Below, one piece after another: positions 1 to 9,020 of a stretch of DNA of 64,000 nt. The stretch is from Mycobacterium dioxanotrophicus (GTDB lineage Bacteria > Actinomycetota > Actinomycetes > Mycobacteriales > Mycobacteriaceae): contig NZ_CP020809.1 of the NCBI RefSeq assembly GCF_002157835.1, positions 2,170,001 to 2,234,000 of the forward strand, given 5' to 3'. The stretch's first letter is position 1. The number at the start of each line of letters is the position of its first letter. Below the pieces are notes generated by a model, which searched no databases, had not been told where the DNA came from, and saw only the letters and a program-made list of their open reading frames with translations. The position numbers and the translations under genes were made by a program.

Positions 1-20
1 ACCCTTGATCGGAGAAACTC

Positions 21-1247
21 ATGTCTACTCTGACTGCCACGCTCTATCCGTCGGAAGGCTTTGGCGCGCCGAAGAATCGACGCGGCCACGCGGCGGAGGG
101 AGCCCTGACCGGACTCCCTGAGGGCACCGAGGTCTTCTCGGCCGACAATCACATCTCGGTGGCCGACGACATCTTCTACGACCGATTCCCCGACGAACTC
201 AAGGGCGCAGCACCACGCATCTGGTACGAGGACGGCGCCTACATGGTCGGGATGAAGGGCAAGGCGTGGACCGGTGGTGATTTCGGCCGCGTACTCATGC
301 AGTACGACGACCTGGCCGGGGCGGCGACCAACAACATCGACGCCCGAATCCGCGAACTCGGCGAGGACGGTATCGACAAGGAACTGGCGTTCCCCAACGC
401 GGTACTCGCCCTCTTCCACTATCCGGACAAGGGCATCCGTGAGCGGGTGTTCCGCATCTACAACGAGCACATCGCCGATCTGCAGGAGCGGTCGAACGGT
501 CATTTCTACGGCGTCGGCCTGATCAACTGGTGGGATCCGAAAGGGACCCGCAGCACGCTCGAGGAACTCAAGTCCCTGGGACTCAAGACTTTCCTGCTGC
601 CGCTGAACCCCGGCAAGGATGACGAGGGCAATATCTACGACTACGGCAGCACCGACATGGACGCGGTGTGGGACGAGATCGAGGCCTCCGGCGTGCCGGT
701 GAGCCACCACATCGGTGAGACCCCACCGAAGACGCCGTGCCAGAACAACAGCGTCGTGGTCGGCATGATGGTCAACGTCGACTCGTTCCGCGAGCAGTTC
801 GCCAAATATCTGTTCTCCGGCATCCTCGACCGCCATCCCGCATTGAAGATCGGCTGGTTCGAAGGCGGTATCGCTTGGGTGCCGACGGCCCTGCAGGACG
901 CCGAACACATGCTTGCCTCCTACCGGCACATGTTCAATCACGAACTGCAGCACGATATCCGGCACTACTGGGTCCGGCACATGAGCGCGTCGTTCATGGT
1001 GGACCCGCTGGGGCTGCGGCTGATCGACGACATCGGCGTCGACAACGTGATGTGGTCCAGCGACTACCCGCACAACGAGTCCACGTTCGGCTACTCGGAG
1101 AAATCACTCAAAACCGTCGTCGACGCGGTAGGCCCGGACGCCGCCACCAAGATCGTCAGCACCAATGTCCAGAAGTTCCTGGGGCTGCGTACGCGCGGAC
1201 CAATCGGGGCGCCGCGCACGCGAGGAGCAAAAGGGCCAATGGCATGA
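21..1247 (+). CDS. Amidohydrolase 2 family protein (ACMSD-like TIM barrel)
   Basis: A 408-residue protein of the amidohydrolase-2 / ACMSD-like fold, which binds a metal and performs C-C or C-N hydrolysis or decarboxylation. Visible ligand motifs are D-N-H near residue 43 (SADNHI), a central His (VSHHIGE) and the C-terminal S-S-D-Y-P-H motif carrying the active-site Asp. The ATG follows a GGAG sequence at 11-14. The stop overlaps the next gene start by four bases, so this appears to head or continue an operon with the two M24 proteins, a crotonase and a CoA-transferase. The family is common beside Rieske and ACAD genes in mycobacteria. The substrate is unknown; a ring- or side-chain-cleaving hydrolase is an inference. 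Confidence 0.85.
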   Translation: MSTLTATLYPSEGFGAPKNRRGHAAEGALTGLPEGTEVFSADNHISVADDIFYDRFPDELKGAAPRIWYEDGAYMVGMKGKAWTGGDFGRVLMQYDDLAGAATNNIDARIRELGEDGIDKELAFPNAVLALFHYPDKGIRERVFRIYNEHIADLQERSNGHFYGVGLINWWDPKGTRSTLEELKSLGLKTFLLPLNPGKDDEGNIYDYGSTDMDAVWDEIEASGVPVSHHIGETPPKTPCQNNSVVVGMMVNVDSFREQFAKYLFSGILDRHPALKIGWFEGGIAWVPTALQDAEHMLASYRHMFNHELQHDIRHYWVRHMSASFMVDPLGLRLIDDIGVDNVMWSSDYPHNESTFGYSEKSLKTVVDAVGPDAATKIVSTNVQKFLGLRTRGPIGAPRTRGAKGPMA

Positions 1248-2476
1248 CCACGTTCGCGACGTCCGACACCACCGCGATCGACATCCCGGACGAGCCCGAC
1301 TTCGCCCGGATGCGTCGCGCGGTCAGTGTGCGGTTGCGGGCCGCGATGCGCGAGCAGGGCGTCGACGCGCTGATCCTGCTCGGCAACGGCAGTGTCGTCT
1401 ACGCGACGGGCGCGAGCTGGCCGCTGCTCGACGCGGGCCTTTCCCACGTCGAGCGACCTGTCGCCATCGTGCTCGCCGACGACCAGTACCCCCACCTGTT
1501 CATGCCGGCCCGCGAGGGGGCGCCGCTGGAGACCGATCTGCCCGACGATCATCTGCACGGCCCGCTGTTCCTCGAATTCGACGAGGGCGTACAACATTTC
1601 GGCAAGGTGGTGGCCGAGTTGATCGGGCCGGGTGCGACGGTGGCGGTCGACGAGTTGACCGGCGCGATGCGACGGGCGGCGGGTCGGCTGTTCCCCGGCG
1701 GCGCTCCGCTCGATGCCGCCCCGGTGGTGGGTGCGGCCAAGCTGGTCAAGACACCCGACCAGATCTCCGCGGTGCGGAGGGCCTGCCGCATCACCGAACA
1801 GGCCATGGCCGACGTTCAGAAGGCGCTGGTGCCCGGCGTTCGGCAGATCGACCTCTCGGCCCAATTCGTCCGGCGCGCATTCGAATTGGGTGCGACGGCC
1901 AACATGCTGGAAGCCATCTGGCAGGTGATGCCGGCGACCAAGGCCGAGGGCACCTGGACAACGCATGGCGATCTGGCGCTGCCACTGCTGACCACCGAGC
2001 GCGAACTGGCCACAGGCGATGTGCTGTGGACCGACGTGTCGATCACCTACGGCGGCTACTGCTCGGACTTCGGCCGCACCTGGGTGGTGGGGCAGGAGCC
2101 CACCGCACGCCAACACGACCAGTTCCACCAGTGGCGAGACATCCTCGGCGCGGTGCTTGCAGTGACGAAAGCCGGTGCCACCTCGGGAGATCTGGCCCGT
2201 GCGGCGATCAAGGCCGCGGGAGGCCGTAAACCCTGGCTGCCGCACTTCTACATCGGGCACGGCATCGGCACCAATGCCGCCGAGATGCCGATGATCGGAA
2301 CCGATCTGGGCGAGGCGTTCGACGACAATTTCGTGTTCCCGGCCGGCATGCTGCTGGTTCTGGAGCCGGTGATCTGGGAAGACGGCACCGGGGGCTATCG
2401 AAGCGAGGAGATCGTGGTGATTACCGAGGGCGGCTGGATACCGCTGACCGACTACCCGTACGAGCCCTACCTGTGA
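1244..2476 (+). CDS. M24 family metallopeptidase-like protein (Xaa-Pro dipeptidase/creatinase fold), ligand-complete
   Basis: A 410-residue protein with an N-terminal creatinase-type domain and a C-terminal pita-bread M24 domain. The dinuclear metal ligands of the family are all recognisable: Asp in LWTDVS, Asp in CSDFGR, His in GHGIG, Glu in VLEPV and Glu in RSEE. The ATG overlaps the upstream TGA (ATGA), and its own stop overlaps the next GTG, which implies translational coupling. M24 proteins in catabolic clusters can be amidases, creatinases or C-N hydrolases rather than peptidases. Here the neighbours handle CoA esters, so a peptidase role is doubtful. The partner gene downstream is a degenerate paralogue, suggesting a heteromer. 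Confidence 0.85.
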   Translation: MTTFATSDTTAIDIPDEPDFARMRRAVSVRLRAAMREQGVDALILLGNGSVVYATGASWPLLDAGLSHVERPVAIVLADDQYPHLFMPAREGAPLETDLPDDHLHGPLFLEFDEGVQHFGKVVAELIGPGATVAVDELTGAMRRAAGRLFPGGAPLDAAPVVGAAKLVKTPDQISAVRRACRITEQAMADVQKALVPGVRQIDLSAQFVRRAFELGATANMLEAIWQVMPATKAEGTWTTHGDLALPLLTTERELATGDVLWTDVSITYGGYCSDFGRTWVVGQEPTARQHDQFHQWRDILGAVLAVTKAGATSGDLARAAIKAAGGRKPWLPHFYIGHGIGTNAAEMPMIGTDLGEAFDDNFVFPAGMLLVLEPVIWEDGTGGYRSEEIVVITEGGWIPLTDYPYEPYL

Positions 2477-3633
2477 GCGCCGGCGTGCGCACCGAGGCCC
2501 GCACCGAGATCGTGGCGGACCCGTATGACCTGCGCTATGGGCGCCGCAGTCGTGTTCTCGAGCAGATGGATGCCCACGATCTGGACGTCCTGGTGCTCGG
2601 CCGGCAGGCCAACGTGCGGTATGTGACCGGGGCCCCGCAGCTGTGGGTGGCCGGCACCCGGCCGTTCGGCCCGATCTGCACGCTGGTCCGGGCCACCGGG
2701 GCCATCCACCTCAACAGCACCTGGGATGAGGGCATGCCCGAGGAGATCGGCCACGAACACCTCTACGGCCTGGCCTGGAACCCCATGACGCTCATCGGGG
2801 TACTGCAGGGCATTGCCGGCTGCGACACTGCCCGGCGGGTCGGAACCGACGCGCTGACACCGAATTTCGCCAAGCTGCTGCCGATGGCGTTTCCCAACGC
2901 CGAGCTGGTCGACGGCGAGCAGGCCATGCGGACCGCCCGGCGCATCAAGACGGCCGACGAGGTCGCGGCACTGCGTGCGTCGGTTCGCGTTGCCGAGAAT
3001 GGCTTGGCTTCCGCTGTTGCCGAACTGATCCCCGGTACCACCGAACGAAACCTGGCCGGTGCGTTGATGGAAGCCGAGGCGGCAGGCGGCGTGAGCACCC
3101 CCGCGACCCAGGATTCGGCATGGATCACCAGCAAGGACATTCCGTGGCGGCGGGCTGCCGGCGATGGTCGGCTGCGCGACGGTGATCTGGTGGTGGTCTC
3201 CGCAGGTGTGCTCGCCGACGGCTACGTCGGCGAGGTGGCCCGCACACTGCCGGTCGGTGAGGTGTCGGATGCGCCGGCGGTGCGCGCACTCTACGCGCGC
3301 CGTGATGCGTTGTGGGACAAGCTGCTCGCCGCCTGTAAGCCGGGCAATGCGGCCAGCGCCCTGTTGGATGCCCATGACGCTGTGGGTGAGCCGGTACCGC
3401 CGGCGCCGGTGGCACACGGCCTGGGTCTCGGCTTCGATCCGCCCGTGGTGTCACCGCACCTGCGTGCGACATCTGATGCGGAGATCCTCGCCGAGGGCAT
3501 GGTGCTTGCGGTAACCGCACACGTGTGGCAGCAGGGGCTCGGTGCGGTGTTCAGCCGGGACGCCGTGCTGATCACCGCCGACGGTGCAGAAGTGCTCTCC
3601 ACCAGCCCGTCCTGGAGCGAGGTCCCACAATGA
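2473..3633 (+). CDS. Degenerate M24 family protein lacking metal ligands
   Basis: A 386-residue creatinase/M24-fold protein starting at a GTG that overlaps the previous stop. Aligned by eye with its upstream neighbour, the fold is kept (GD...DGY...ART, AHGLG, VLIT) but four of the five metal ligands are changed: Asp to Ser (VVSAG), Asp to Glu (GEVART), Glu to Thr (AVTAH) and Glu to Arg (SRDA). Only the His of AHGLG remains. It is therefore probably not a metallohydrolase by itself, and may be a regulatory or structural subunit of the active M24 protein or have an altered chemistry. Its end overlaps the crotonase start by four bases. Confidence 0.8.
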   Translation: MSAGVRTEARTEIVADPYDLRYGRRSRVLEQMDAHDLDVLVLGRQANVRYVTGAPQLWVAGTRPFGPICTLVRATGAIHLNSTWDEGMPEEIGHEHLYGLAWNPMTLIGVLQGIAGCDTARRVGTDALTPNFAKLLPMAFPNAELVDGEQAMRTARRIKTADEVAALRASVRVAENGLASAVAELIPGTTERNLAGALMEAEAAGGVSTPATQDSAWITSKDIPWRRAAGDGRLRDGDLVVVSAGVLADGYVGEVARTLPVGEVSDAPAVRALYARRDALWDKLLAACKPGNAASALLDAHDAVGEPVPPAPVAHGLGLGFDPPVVSPHLRATSDAEILAEGMVLAVTAHVWQQGLGAVFSRDAVLITADGAEVLSTSPSWSEVPQ

Positions 3634-4589
3634 CCGACCGACCCAAGCCCGACGAGATCATCCTTTACGACAAGGATCCCAAGACCAAGATCGCCACGAT
3701 CACGTTCAACCGGCCGGAATACCTCAACGCTCCGACGTCGATGGCGCGGCTGCGCTATGCCGATGTGCTGCGCGCCGCCAACGCCGACAATGACGTCAAG
3801 GTCGTCATCATCCGCGGCGTCGGCGACAACCTGGGCAGCGGTGCGGATCTGCCGGAGTTCATGGAAGGCAATGACAATCCGGAGGTGCGACTGGCCGAGT
3901 TACGGCTGGAGGATGACGGCGTCGGTGAGGTGACCTACCCGCCGAAGGGCACCTTCCGCAACGGCGCCACCATCTCGGCCTGGTACGCCAACTCGCAGGC
4001 GGGTAACCGTGCGCTGCAGGATTTCAAGAAGATCAGCATCGTCGAGGCCAAGGGCTACTGCTACGGCTGGCATTTCTACCAGTGTGCTGACGCCGATCTG
4101 GTGATCTCCAGTGACGACGCGCTGTTCGGTCATCCGTCATTCCGCTACCACGGCTGGGGCCCCCGAATGTGGACGTGGGTCCAGATGATGGGCCTGCGCA
4201 AGTTCCAAGAGATGGTCTTCACCGGCCGCCCGTTCACCGCCGCCGAGATGTACGACTGCAACTTCCTCAACAAGGTGGTGCCGCGGGAGCAGTTGGAGGC
4301 CGAGACCGAGAAGTACGCGCGCGCCTGTGCACGGAACCGTCCGGTGGACACCGTCTTTCAGCAGAAGATGTTCTTCGAGATCTTCAAACAACAACAGGGC
4401 GAGTACATGGGCAGCCTGCTCAGCGCGTTCTTCGAGTCGATGGGTAACGGGGTGGCCAACGACAGCGACGACGACCTCGACATGTTCGAGTCGATCGGTT
4501 CGGGATTGTCGGCCGCGGTCAACGACAACGACAGCAAGTTCCCGCCGGATTTCCGGCTGTCCAAGAAGAACCGCAACAAACCCGAATAG
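3630..4589 (+). CDS. Atypical enoyl-CoA hydratase/isomerase (crotonase) family protein
   Basis: A 319-residue crotonase-fold protein; the ATG overlaps the upstream TGA. The N-terminal TITFNRPEYLNA and the GVGDNLGSGAD loop are family hallmarks. The second oxyanion-hole segment is AKGYCYGWHF rather than the usual G-G-G, and the segment that usually carries the catalytic Glu residues (around residues 165-185) reads FRYHGWGPRMW. There is an insertion near residues 85-120 and an acidic/basic C-terminal tail of roughly 60 residues beyond the usual 260-residue length. A simple hydratase activity is therefore uncertain; a C-C hydrolase or other acyl-CoA rearrangement is possible. It lies between the M24 pair and a double CoA-transferase. 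Confidence 0.82.
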   Translation: MTDRPKPDEIILYDKDPKTKIATITFNRPEYLNAPTSMARLRYADVLRAANADNDVKVVIIRGVGDNLGSGADLPEFMEGNDNPEVRLAELRLEDDGVGEVTYPPKGTFRNGATISAWYANSQAGNRALQDFKKISIVEAKGYCYGWHFYQCADADLVISSDDALFGHPSFRYHGWGPRMWTWVQMMGLRKFQEMVFTGRPFTAAEMYDCNFLNKVVPREQLEAETEKYARACARNRPVDTVFQQKMFFEIFKQQQGEYMGSLLSAFFESMGNGVANDSDDDLDMFESIGSGLSAAVNDNDSKFPPDFRLSKKNRNKPE

Positions 4590-4593
4590 GCCA

Positions 4594-7020
4594 ATGACTG
4601 CACCACTGTCCGGGTACACCGTCATCGACCTGTCCACGGGGATCGCCGGGGGATACTGCACGAAAATCCTGGCCGACGGCGGCGCCGACGTCATCAAAGT
4701 CGAGTCACCGCAGGGTGATCCGCTACGTCGCTGGTCGGCATCAGGGGCATCGATCCCCTCTGACTCCGACGGCGCACTGTTCGGCTTCCTCGCCGGTGGC
4801 AAGCGCAGCGTGGTGATCGATCCCGAGGAGGATGGCGATCTCGACCTGCTCGACCGACTGGTGGCCTCCGCCGACGCGGTCGTGTGGTCTGCGGAAGCAC
4901 CGGTGGCACAACGCGTCGCACCCGAGGATCTGCACCGCCGGTATCCACACTTGATCGTCACCACCATCACCGCGTTCGGGCTGGACGGTCCGTGGTGTGA
5001 CCGGCCGGCCACCGAGTTCACCCTGCAGGCCTGGTCCGGGGGAGCGATCGGCATCGGGCGCGGCTCGCAGGACCGGGCGCCGGTCACCATCGGCGGCCAG
5101 GTGGGGGACTGGCTCGCCGGTGCCTACGCTGCGGCGATGACGCTCGCGTTCCGGGCCCGAGCCTTGCGCGACGGGCACGGTGAACTCGTCGATCTGTCCA
5201 TGCTCGAGGCCCAGATCCTCGGTCTCACCTACTATCCCGTGACCTACTTCGAGATGCTCGGCCACCCCTGGCGCACCGAGCGGCGGCCAACGGTACCGGG
5301 TGTGGCCCAGGCTGCCGACGGGCTGGTCGCGCTCGGCTGTGGCACGGCGCAGCAGTGGTGGGATCTGTGCGCGATGTCGGGCCATGACGAATGGATCGAC
5401 GAGACCACTCAGCTGACCATCACCGAGCAGGCCAACCAGCACGCCGACGAGCTGTACCGCTGGATCCGTGAGCAACCAGCGGATGCCGTGCGAGAGCTCG
5501 CCGCCGCCTTCCGGATCCCCACCTCTCCGGTGGGCAACGGCGAGAACGTCGTCACCATGGATCATTTCGTCGCCCGCAGATCGTTCACGGTCAACCCGCG
5601 CGACGGGTTCACCCAGCCCATGCCGCCGTACCGGTTCACCGATTGCCCGTTGCGACCGCCCGCGCCGGCACCGCGGCTGGGGGAGCACACCGAGGACTAC
5701 CGTGCTGCCGTGCTGACGGTCCGCGAAGCGCCCTCCGGCGAACCGGACCACAGCCGGCTGCCGCTGGCCGGGCTGCGTGTGCTCGACATGACCACCTTCT
5801 GGGCCGGCCCGTCGTGCACGCACGCGCTCGGCATGCTCGGTGCGGAGGTCATCCATCTGGAATCCACCCCGCGTCCGGACGGGACCAGGCTCATCGCCGG
5901 GATCCCCGCGACCGTCGAGCAATGGTGGGAGCGCTCGCCGATCTTCAGCGCACTCAACACCAACAAGAAGGGCCTGACGCTGGATTTCCAGACCGAGCAG
6001 GGCAGGGATGTGTTGCGCCGTCTCATCGCGACCTGCGACGTGGTCGTGGAGAATTTCACCCCACGCGTGATCGACCAGATCGGCCTGGATTTCGAGGCGC
6101 TACGGGAGCTGCGCGACGACATCATCATGGTCCGGATGCCAGGCTTCGGTTTGGACGGGCCGTGGCGGGACAACCCCGCGTTCGCCTACATCATCGAAGA
6201 CGCTACTGGATTGAGTTGGCTCACGGGGTTTCCCGATCGCACACCCTACGAGCCGTACTCGGTGGGGGACCCCAACGCCGGTGTGCACGCGCTCAGCGCA
6301 CTGCTGCTGGCACTGGAACACCGACGCCGGACGGGCCAGGGCGTGCTGGTGGAGGCCGCCATGGCCGACGCTGCGCTCAACATCGCCGCCGAACAGGTCA
6401 TCGAATATTCGGCATACGGAACGCTGTTGCAGCGCGATGGCAATCGCGGTCCAGCGGCCGCACCGCAGAACCTGTATCGCACCGCTGAGGTGGACGAGTT
6501 CGGTCGTGATGACAGCTGGGTGGCTGTGGCGGTGCAGACCGATGCGCAGTGGGAGGCGCTCCGTGACGCGCTGGGCCGGCCCGCCTGGGCCATGGCGGCC
6601 GAGCTGACGACTGCCGCGGGCCGCCGTGCCGCCCACGACCTCATCGATGAGCACCTTGGTGACTGGTGCTCGACCCGCAGCGGCGCCGAGGTCGTCGAAA
6701 CACTCTGGAGTGTCGGGATTCCGGTGGCCAAGGTGATGCAGCCGCACCGGCAGACCGAACTGCCGCAGCTGCAGCACCGGAGGTTCTTCGAGAAGGTGGG
6801 ACATCCGGTCAACGAACCGGCGCCGCACAGCACCCTCCCGATTAATCTCGCCAACGGCCCGTCGGCCTTCCACCGCGAGCCCGCACCGATGCTCGGTGAG
6901 CACAACCACGACATCCTGACAGCCCTGGGGCTGACCGACGCAGAGATCATGGACCTGGCTGAGGATGGTGTCATCGGCACCGCGCCCGGTGTCGGTCGGC
7001 GGCGAAAAGCCGTGCGCTGA
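4594..7020 (+). CDS. Fused two-domain family III CoA-transferase (CaiB/BaiF)
   Basis: An 808-residue protein composed of two tandem family III CoA-transferase units (about residues 1-370 and 385-790; the second begins near LAGLRVLDMTTFWAGP). Such enzymes move CoA between carboxylic acids through an aspartyl-CoA thioester. In the second half the catalytic-Asp position is kept (EAAMADAAL); in the first half the matching motif reads DLSMLEAQ, with Glu. The protein may therefore act as an intramolecular alpha/beta dimer with one thioester-forming site. The ATG lies four bases after the crotonase stop, in the same operon. Since no acyl-CoA synthetase is visible, this is a likely CoA-activation step. 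Confidence 0.87.
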   Translation: MTAPLSGYTVIDLSTGIAGGYCTKILADGGADVIKVESPQGDPLRRWSASGASIPSDSDGALFGFLAGGKRSVVIDPEEDGDLDLLDRLVASADAVVWSAEAPVAQRVAPEDLHRRYPHLIVTTITAFGLDGPWCDRPATEFTLQAWSGGAIGIGRGSQDRAPVTIGGQVGDWLAGAYAAAMTLAFRARALRDGHGELVDLSMLEAQILGLTYYPVTYFEMLGHPWRTERRPTVPGVAQAADGLVALGCGTAQQWWDLCAMSGHDEWIDETTQLTITEQANQHADELYRWIREQPADAVRELAAAFRIPTSPVGNGENVVTMDHFVARRSFTVNPRDGFTQPMPPYRFTDCPLRPPAPAPRLGEHTEDYRAAVLTVREAPSGEPDHSRLPLAGLRVLDMTTFWAGPSCTHALGMLGAEVIHLESTPRPDGTRLIAGIPATVEQWWERSPIFSALNTNKKGLTLDFQTEQGRDVLRRLIATCDVVVENFTPRVIDQIGLDFEALRELRDDIIMVRMPGFGLDGPWRDNPAFAYIIEDATGLSWLTGFPDRTPYEPYSVGDPNAGVHALSALLLALEHRRRTGQGVLVEAAMADAALNIAAEQVIEYSAYGTLLQRDGNRGPAAAPQNLYRTAEVDEFGRDDSWVAVAVQTDAQWEALRDALGRPAWAMAAELTTAAGRRAAHDLIDEHLGDWCSTRSGAEVVETLWSVGIPVAKVMQPHRQTELPQLQHRRFFEKVGHPVNEPAPHSTLPINLANGPSAFHREPAPMLGEHNHDILTALGLTDAEIMDLAEDGVIGTAPGVGRRRKAVR

Positions 7021-7031
7021 GCCATAACCGA

Positions 7032-7037
7032 TACAAT
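7032..7037 (+). promoter_or_regulatory. Putative -10 box for a leaderless transcript
   Basis: TACAAT (TANNNT type) lies exactly six bases before the ATG at 7044, and no Shine-Dalgarno sequence is present. This spacing puts the predicted transcription start on the A of the ATG, the arrangement typical of mycobacterial leaderless mRNAs. Confidence 0.45.
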
Positions 7038-7043
7038 CGACGC

Positions 7044-7850
7044 ATGGCCATCAACCCCTCGGACATTCTGCTGACCGGCCGCGTGGCCGTCGTCACCGGT
7101 GGAGGGGCCGGCATCGGGCGTGCCATCGCGGCCGGCCTCGACGCATTCGGCGCCTCGGTCGCTATCTGGGAGCGTGACGCCGAGAGTTGCTCGGCTGCAG
7201 CACAATCCATCGGAGCCCTCGGCGTGGTGGCTGATGTACGAGACGGCGCGCAGGTCGACGAGGCGCTGGCACGCACCACTGCCGAACTCGGGCCGGTCAG
7301 CATCCTGGTCAATAACGCAGGCGGGGTGTTCCGGTCCCCGCTGCTCGACACCACCGAGAACGGGTGGGATGCGTTGTATCGCAGTAATCTTCGGCACGTG
7401 CTGCTGTGCACGCAGCGGGTGGCCCGCCAGCTGGTGGCGGCCGAACAGCCGGGCAGCATCATCAACCTCACCTCGATCGAGGGAGTTCGGGCCGCACCGG
7501 GATATGCCGCCTACGCCGCCGCGAAGGCCGGCGTCATCAACTACACCCAGACCGCGGCCTTTGAACTGGCGCCGCACGGTATCCGGGTCAACGCGCTCGC
7601 TCCCGATCTGATGGTGACCGAAGGCCTGCTGGCTCTCTCGCCCGAGGGTCTGCCCGCCGGGATCGCGGCCGGCATCCCGATGGGCCGTGCGGGGCATGTC
7701 GACGAAATCGCCGGGGCCGCTGTCTTTCTGGCGTCGGGGCTGTCCGGGTACATCACCGGGCAGACGATCCATGTCGACGGCGGTACCCAGGCGGCGGGCG
7801 GCTGGTATCACCACCCGCAGACCGGCCTGGCCACCCTCGGCCCGAACTGA
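7044..7850 (+). CDS. SDR family oxidoreductase
   Basis: A 268-residue classical short-chain dehydrogenase. The Rossmann motif VVTGGGAGIGRA is at residues 15-26, with NNAGG near 90 and the catalytic Ser (NLTSIEG), Tyr and Lys (YAAYAAAK) in place. It is likely to oxidise a hydroxyl or reduce a ketone with NAD(P). The C-terminal IHVDGG motif is also typical. It follows the CoA-transferase by 23 bases but has its own candidate leaderless promoter. It converges with the next SDR, with nine bases between their stops and no obvious terminator. Specificity is unknown. Confidence 0.85.
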   Translation: MAINPSDILLTGRVAVVTGGGAGIGRAIAAGLDAFGASVAIWERDAESCSAAAQSIGALGVVADVRDGAQVDEALARTTAELGPVSILVNNAGGVFRSPLLDTTENGWDALYRSNLRHVLLCTQRVARQLVAAEQPGSIINLTSIEGVRAAPGYAAYAAAKAGVINYTQTAAFELAPHGIRVNALAPDLMVTEGLLALSPEGLPAGIAAGIPMGRAGHVDEIAGAAVFLASGLSGYITGQTIHVDGGTQAAGGWYHHPQTGLATLGPN

Positions 7851-7859
7851 AACCGCGAG

Positions 7860-8705
7860 CTACTTCAGGCAGCTACCGGCGTCGACGGGCAAGGTCACGC
7901 CGGTGATGTAGCGCGCCTCGTCGGACGCCAGGAACAGCACGGCGTTGCTGATGTCGACGGGTTCGACCCACGGGATGGGCAGGGTGTGGAACAGCTGGCA
8001 GATCGGCGCCATATCGTCGGGACCCGGGTTCTCCAGATCCGGCCGGAACATCTTGAAGGTGCCCTCGTTGTGCAGCATGGGTGTGGCGACATGGGTCGGG
8101 TGCACGGTGTTGACCCGAATGTTGTGCTGGCCCAACTCGACTGCAAATCCGCGCATGAGCCCGACGACACCGTGCTTGGCGGCCACGTAGTTGCCACAGT
8201 GCGGGTAGGCCTTGAGTCCGCCGACCGAGCTGGTCAGGATGATCGATCCGCCTCGCCCACCGGAGATGAGGTGGGGGACACCGGCTTTGACCGACTTCCA
8301 GGCGCCCGAGAGGTTGATGTCGATCATCTCGTCCCAGTCCAATTCGCTGGTCTGGTCCAGCGTGTCGCCACCATTGCCGATGCCGGCGTTGGCCACGATG
8401 ATGTCGAGCCGGCCGAGCTGCTCGACACCGCTGTCCACAGCGGCCTTCACGGCGGCGGCATCACGGATGTCGACCTCAGCGGTGACGATGCGGCGGTTGA
8501 GGCCTTTGATCAGATTGGCGGTTTCAGCCAGATCGTCGGACGTGGAGGCCGGGATAGCGGTTTCCACACCGGGGCGGATCGGCCCGCAAATATCGATCGC
8601 GATGATGTCGGCACCCTCCTGGGCCAACCGCACCGCGTGGCTGCGGCCCTGACCGCGAGCCGCGCCGGTGACGAAAGCGACCTTGCCTTCCACCCGTCCG
8701 GTCAT
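7860..8705 (-). CDS. Mycofactocin-coupled SDR family oxidoreductase
   Basis: A 281-residue SDR of the mycofactocin-coupled subgroup, recognised by GKVAFVTGAARGQGRSHA followed by EGADIIAIDIC, plus the long insert between strand 2 and helix C. These enzymes hold NAD(H) tightly and pass electrons to the peptide cofactor mycofactocin, usually while oxidising alcohols. The catalytic set is visible in LTSSVGG and NYVAAKHG. ATG 8705 is chosen because the family signature starts five residues later and the upstream in-frame residues look non-native. The promoter side holds two palindromic operator candidates (8841-8855 and 9003-9017), so it probably belongs to the same regulon as the neighbouring TetR gene. 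Confidence 0.9.
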   Translation of the reverse strand: MTGRVEGKVAFVTGAARGQGRSHAVRLAQEGADIIAIDICGPIRPGVETAIPASTSDDLAETANLIKGLNRRIVTAEVDIRDAAAVKAAVDSGVEQLGRLDIIVANAGIGNGGDTLDQTSELDWDEMIDINLSGAWKSVKAGVPHLISGGRGGSIILTSSVGGLKAYPHCGNYVAAKHGVVGLMRGFAVELGQHNIRVNTVHPTHVATPMLHNEGTFKMFRPDLENPGPDDMAPICQLFHTLPIPWVEPVDISNAVLFLASDEARYITGVTLPVDAGSCLK

Positions 8706-9018
8706 TACGTACCTCAGTTCTGATCGTGGTGAATCGTGCGTCTTCGGCGATTTTCTGTGCACCTGCTCAGCACTCTGTCACCCGTGCGCGCATGCTGTCA
8801 ACGGCGGACTCGTTTCTGACAATTTGTACTCTTTGCTTAGAAGAATCTCGTTCTCAAGCCAGCAAGCAGACGTGCTTCGGCGGCGCACGGCGCGCGGAAT
8901 GGCTACTGCAGGGCTCGGAGGGTTCGTCGGTGTGGATATCGCCGGCGTGACGGATTGGACGACGCACGTCGTCAGTTCTAAAGGGTGATGCGCGGGCGTA
9001 ACGAGAACGTAGTTCTCG
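8706..9018. promoter_or_regulatory. Gene-free regulatory region upstream of the mycofactocin SDR
   Basis: About 313 bases between the SDR start and the TetR stop, with no convincing ORF. It is locally AT-richer than its surroundings around 8810-8870, where the candidate operator at 8841-8855 lies. The far edge carries a second palindrome overlapping the TetR stop codon. Confidence 0.6.
8841..8855. promoter_or_regulatory. Candidate operator, AAGAAT-CTC-GTTCTC
   Basis: Near-perfect 6-3-6 inverted repeat of the same type as the perfect copies at 9795, 18203 and 49278. It lies 136 bases upstream of the mycofactocin SDR start. The same variant half-sites (AAGAAT...GTTCTC) recur at 49155-49169. 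Confidence 0.55.
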
Positions 9019-9020
9019 TT
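9000..9020. promoter_or_regulatory. Perfect palindrome with the GAGAAC-GTA-GTTCTC core
   Basis: A 9-3-9 perfect inverted repeat (AACGAGAAC, GTA, GTTCTCGTT) whose 15-base core at 9003-9017 matches the operator family with C/G in place of T/A. It overlaps the stop codon of the TetR gene. It could be an operator or a short terminator hairpin; the match in spacing and half-site favours an operator. Confidence 0.5.

Noticed and set aside
9000..9020. Intrinsic terminator of the TetR gene
   Set aside because: The stem lacks a U-tract and overlaps the stop codon; its half-sites match the operator family, so it is listed as an operator candidate.
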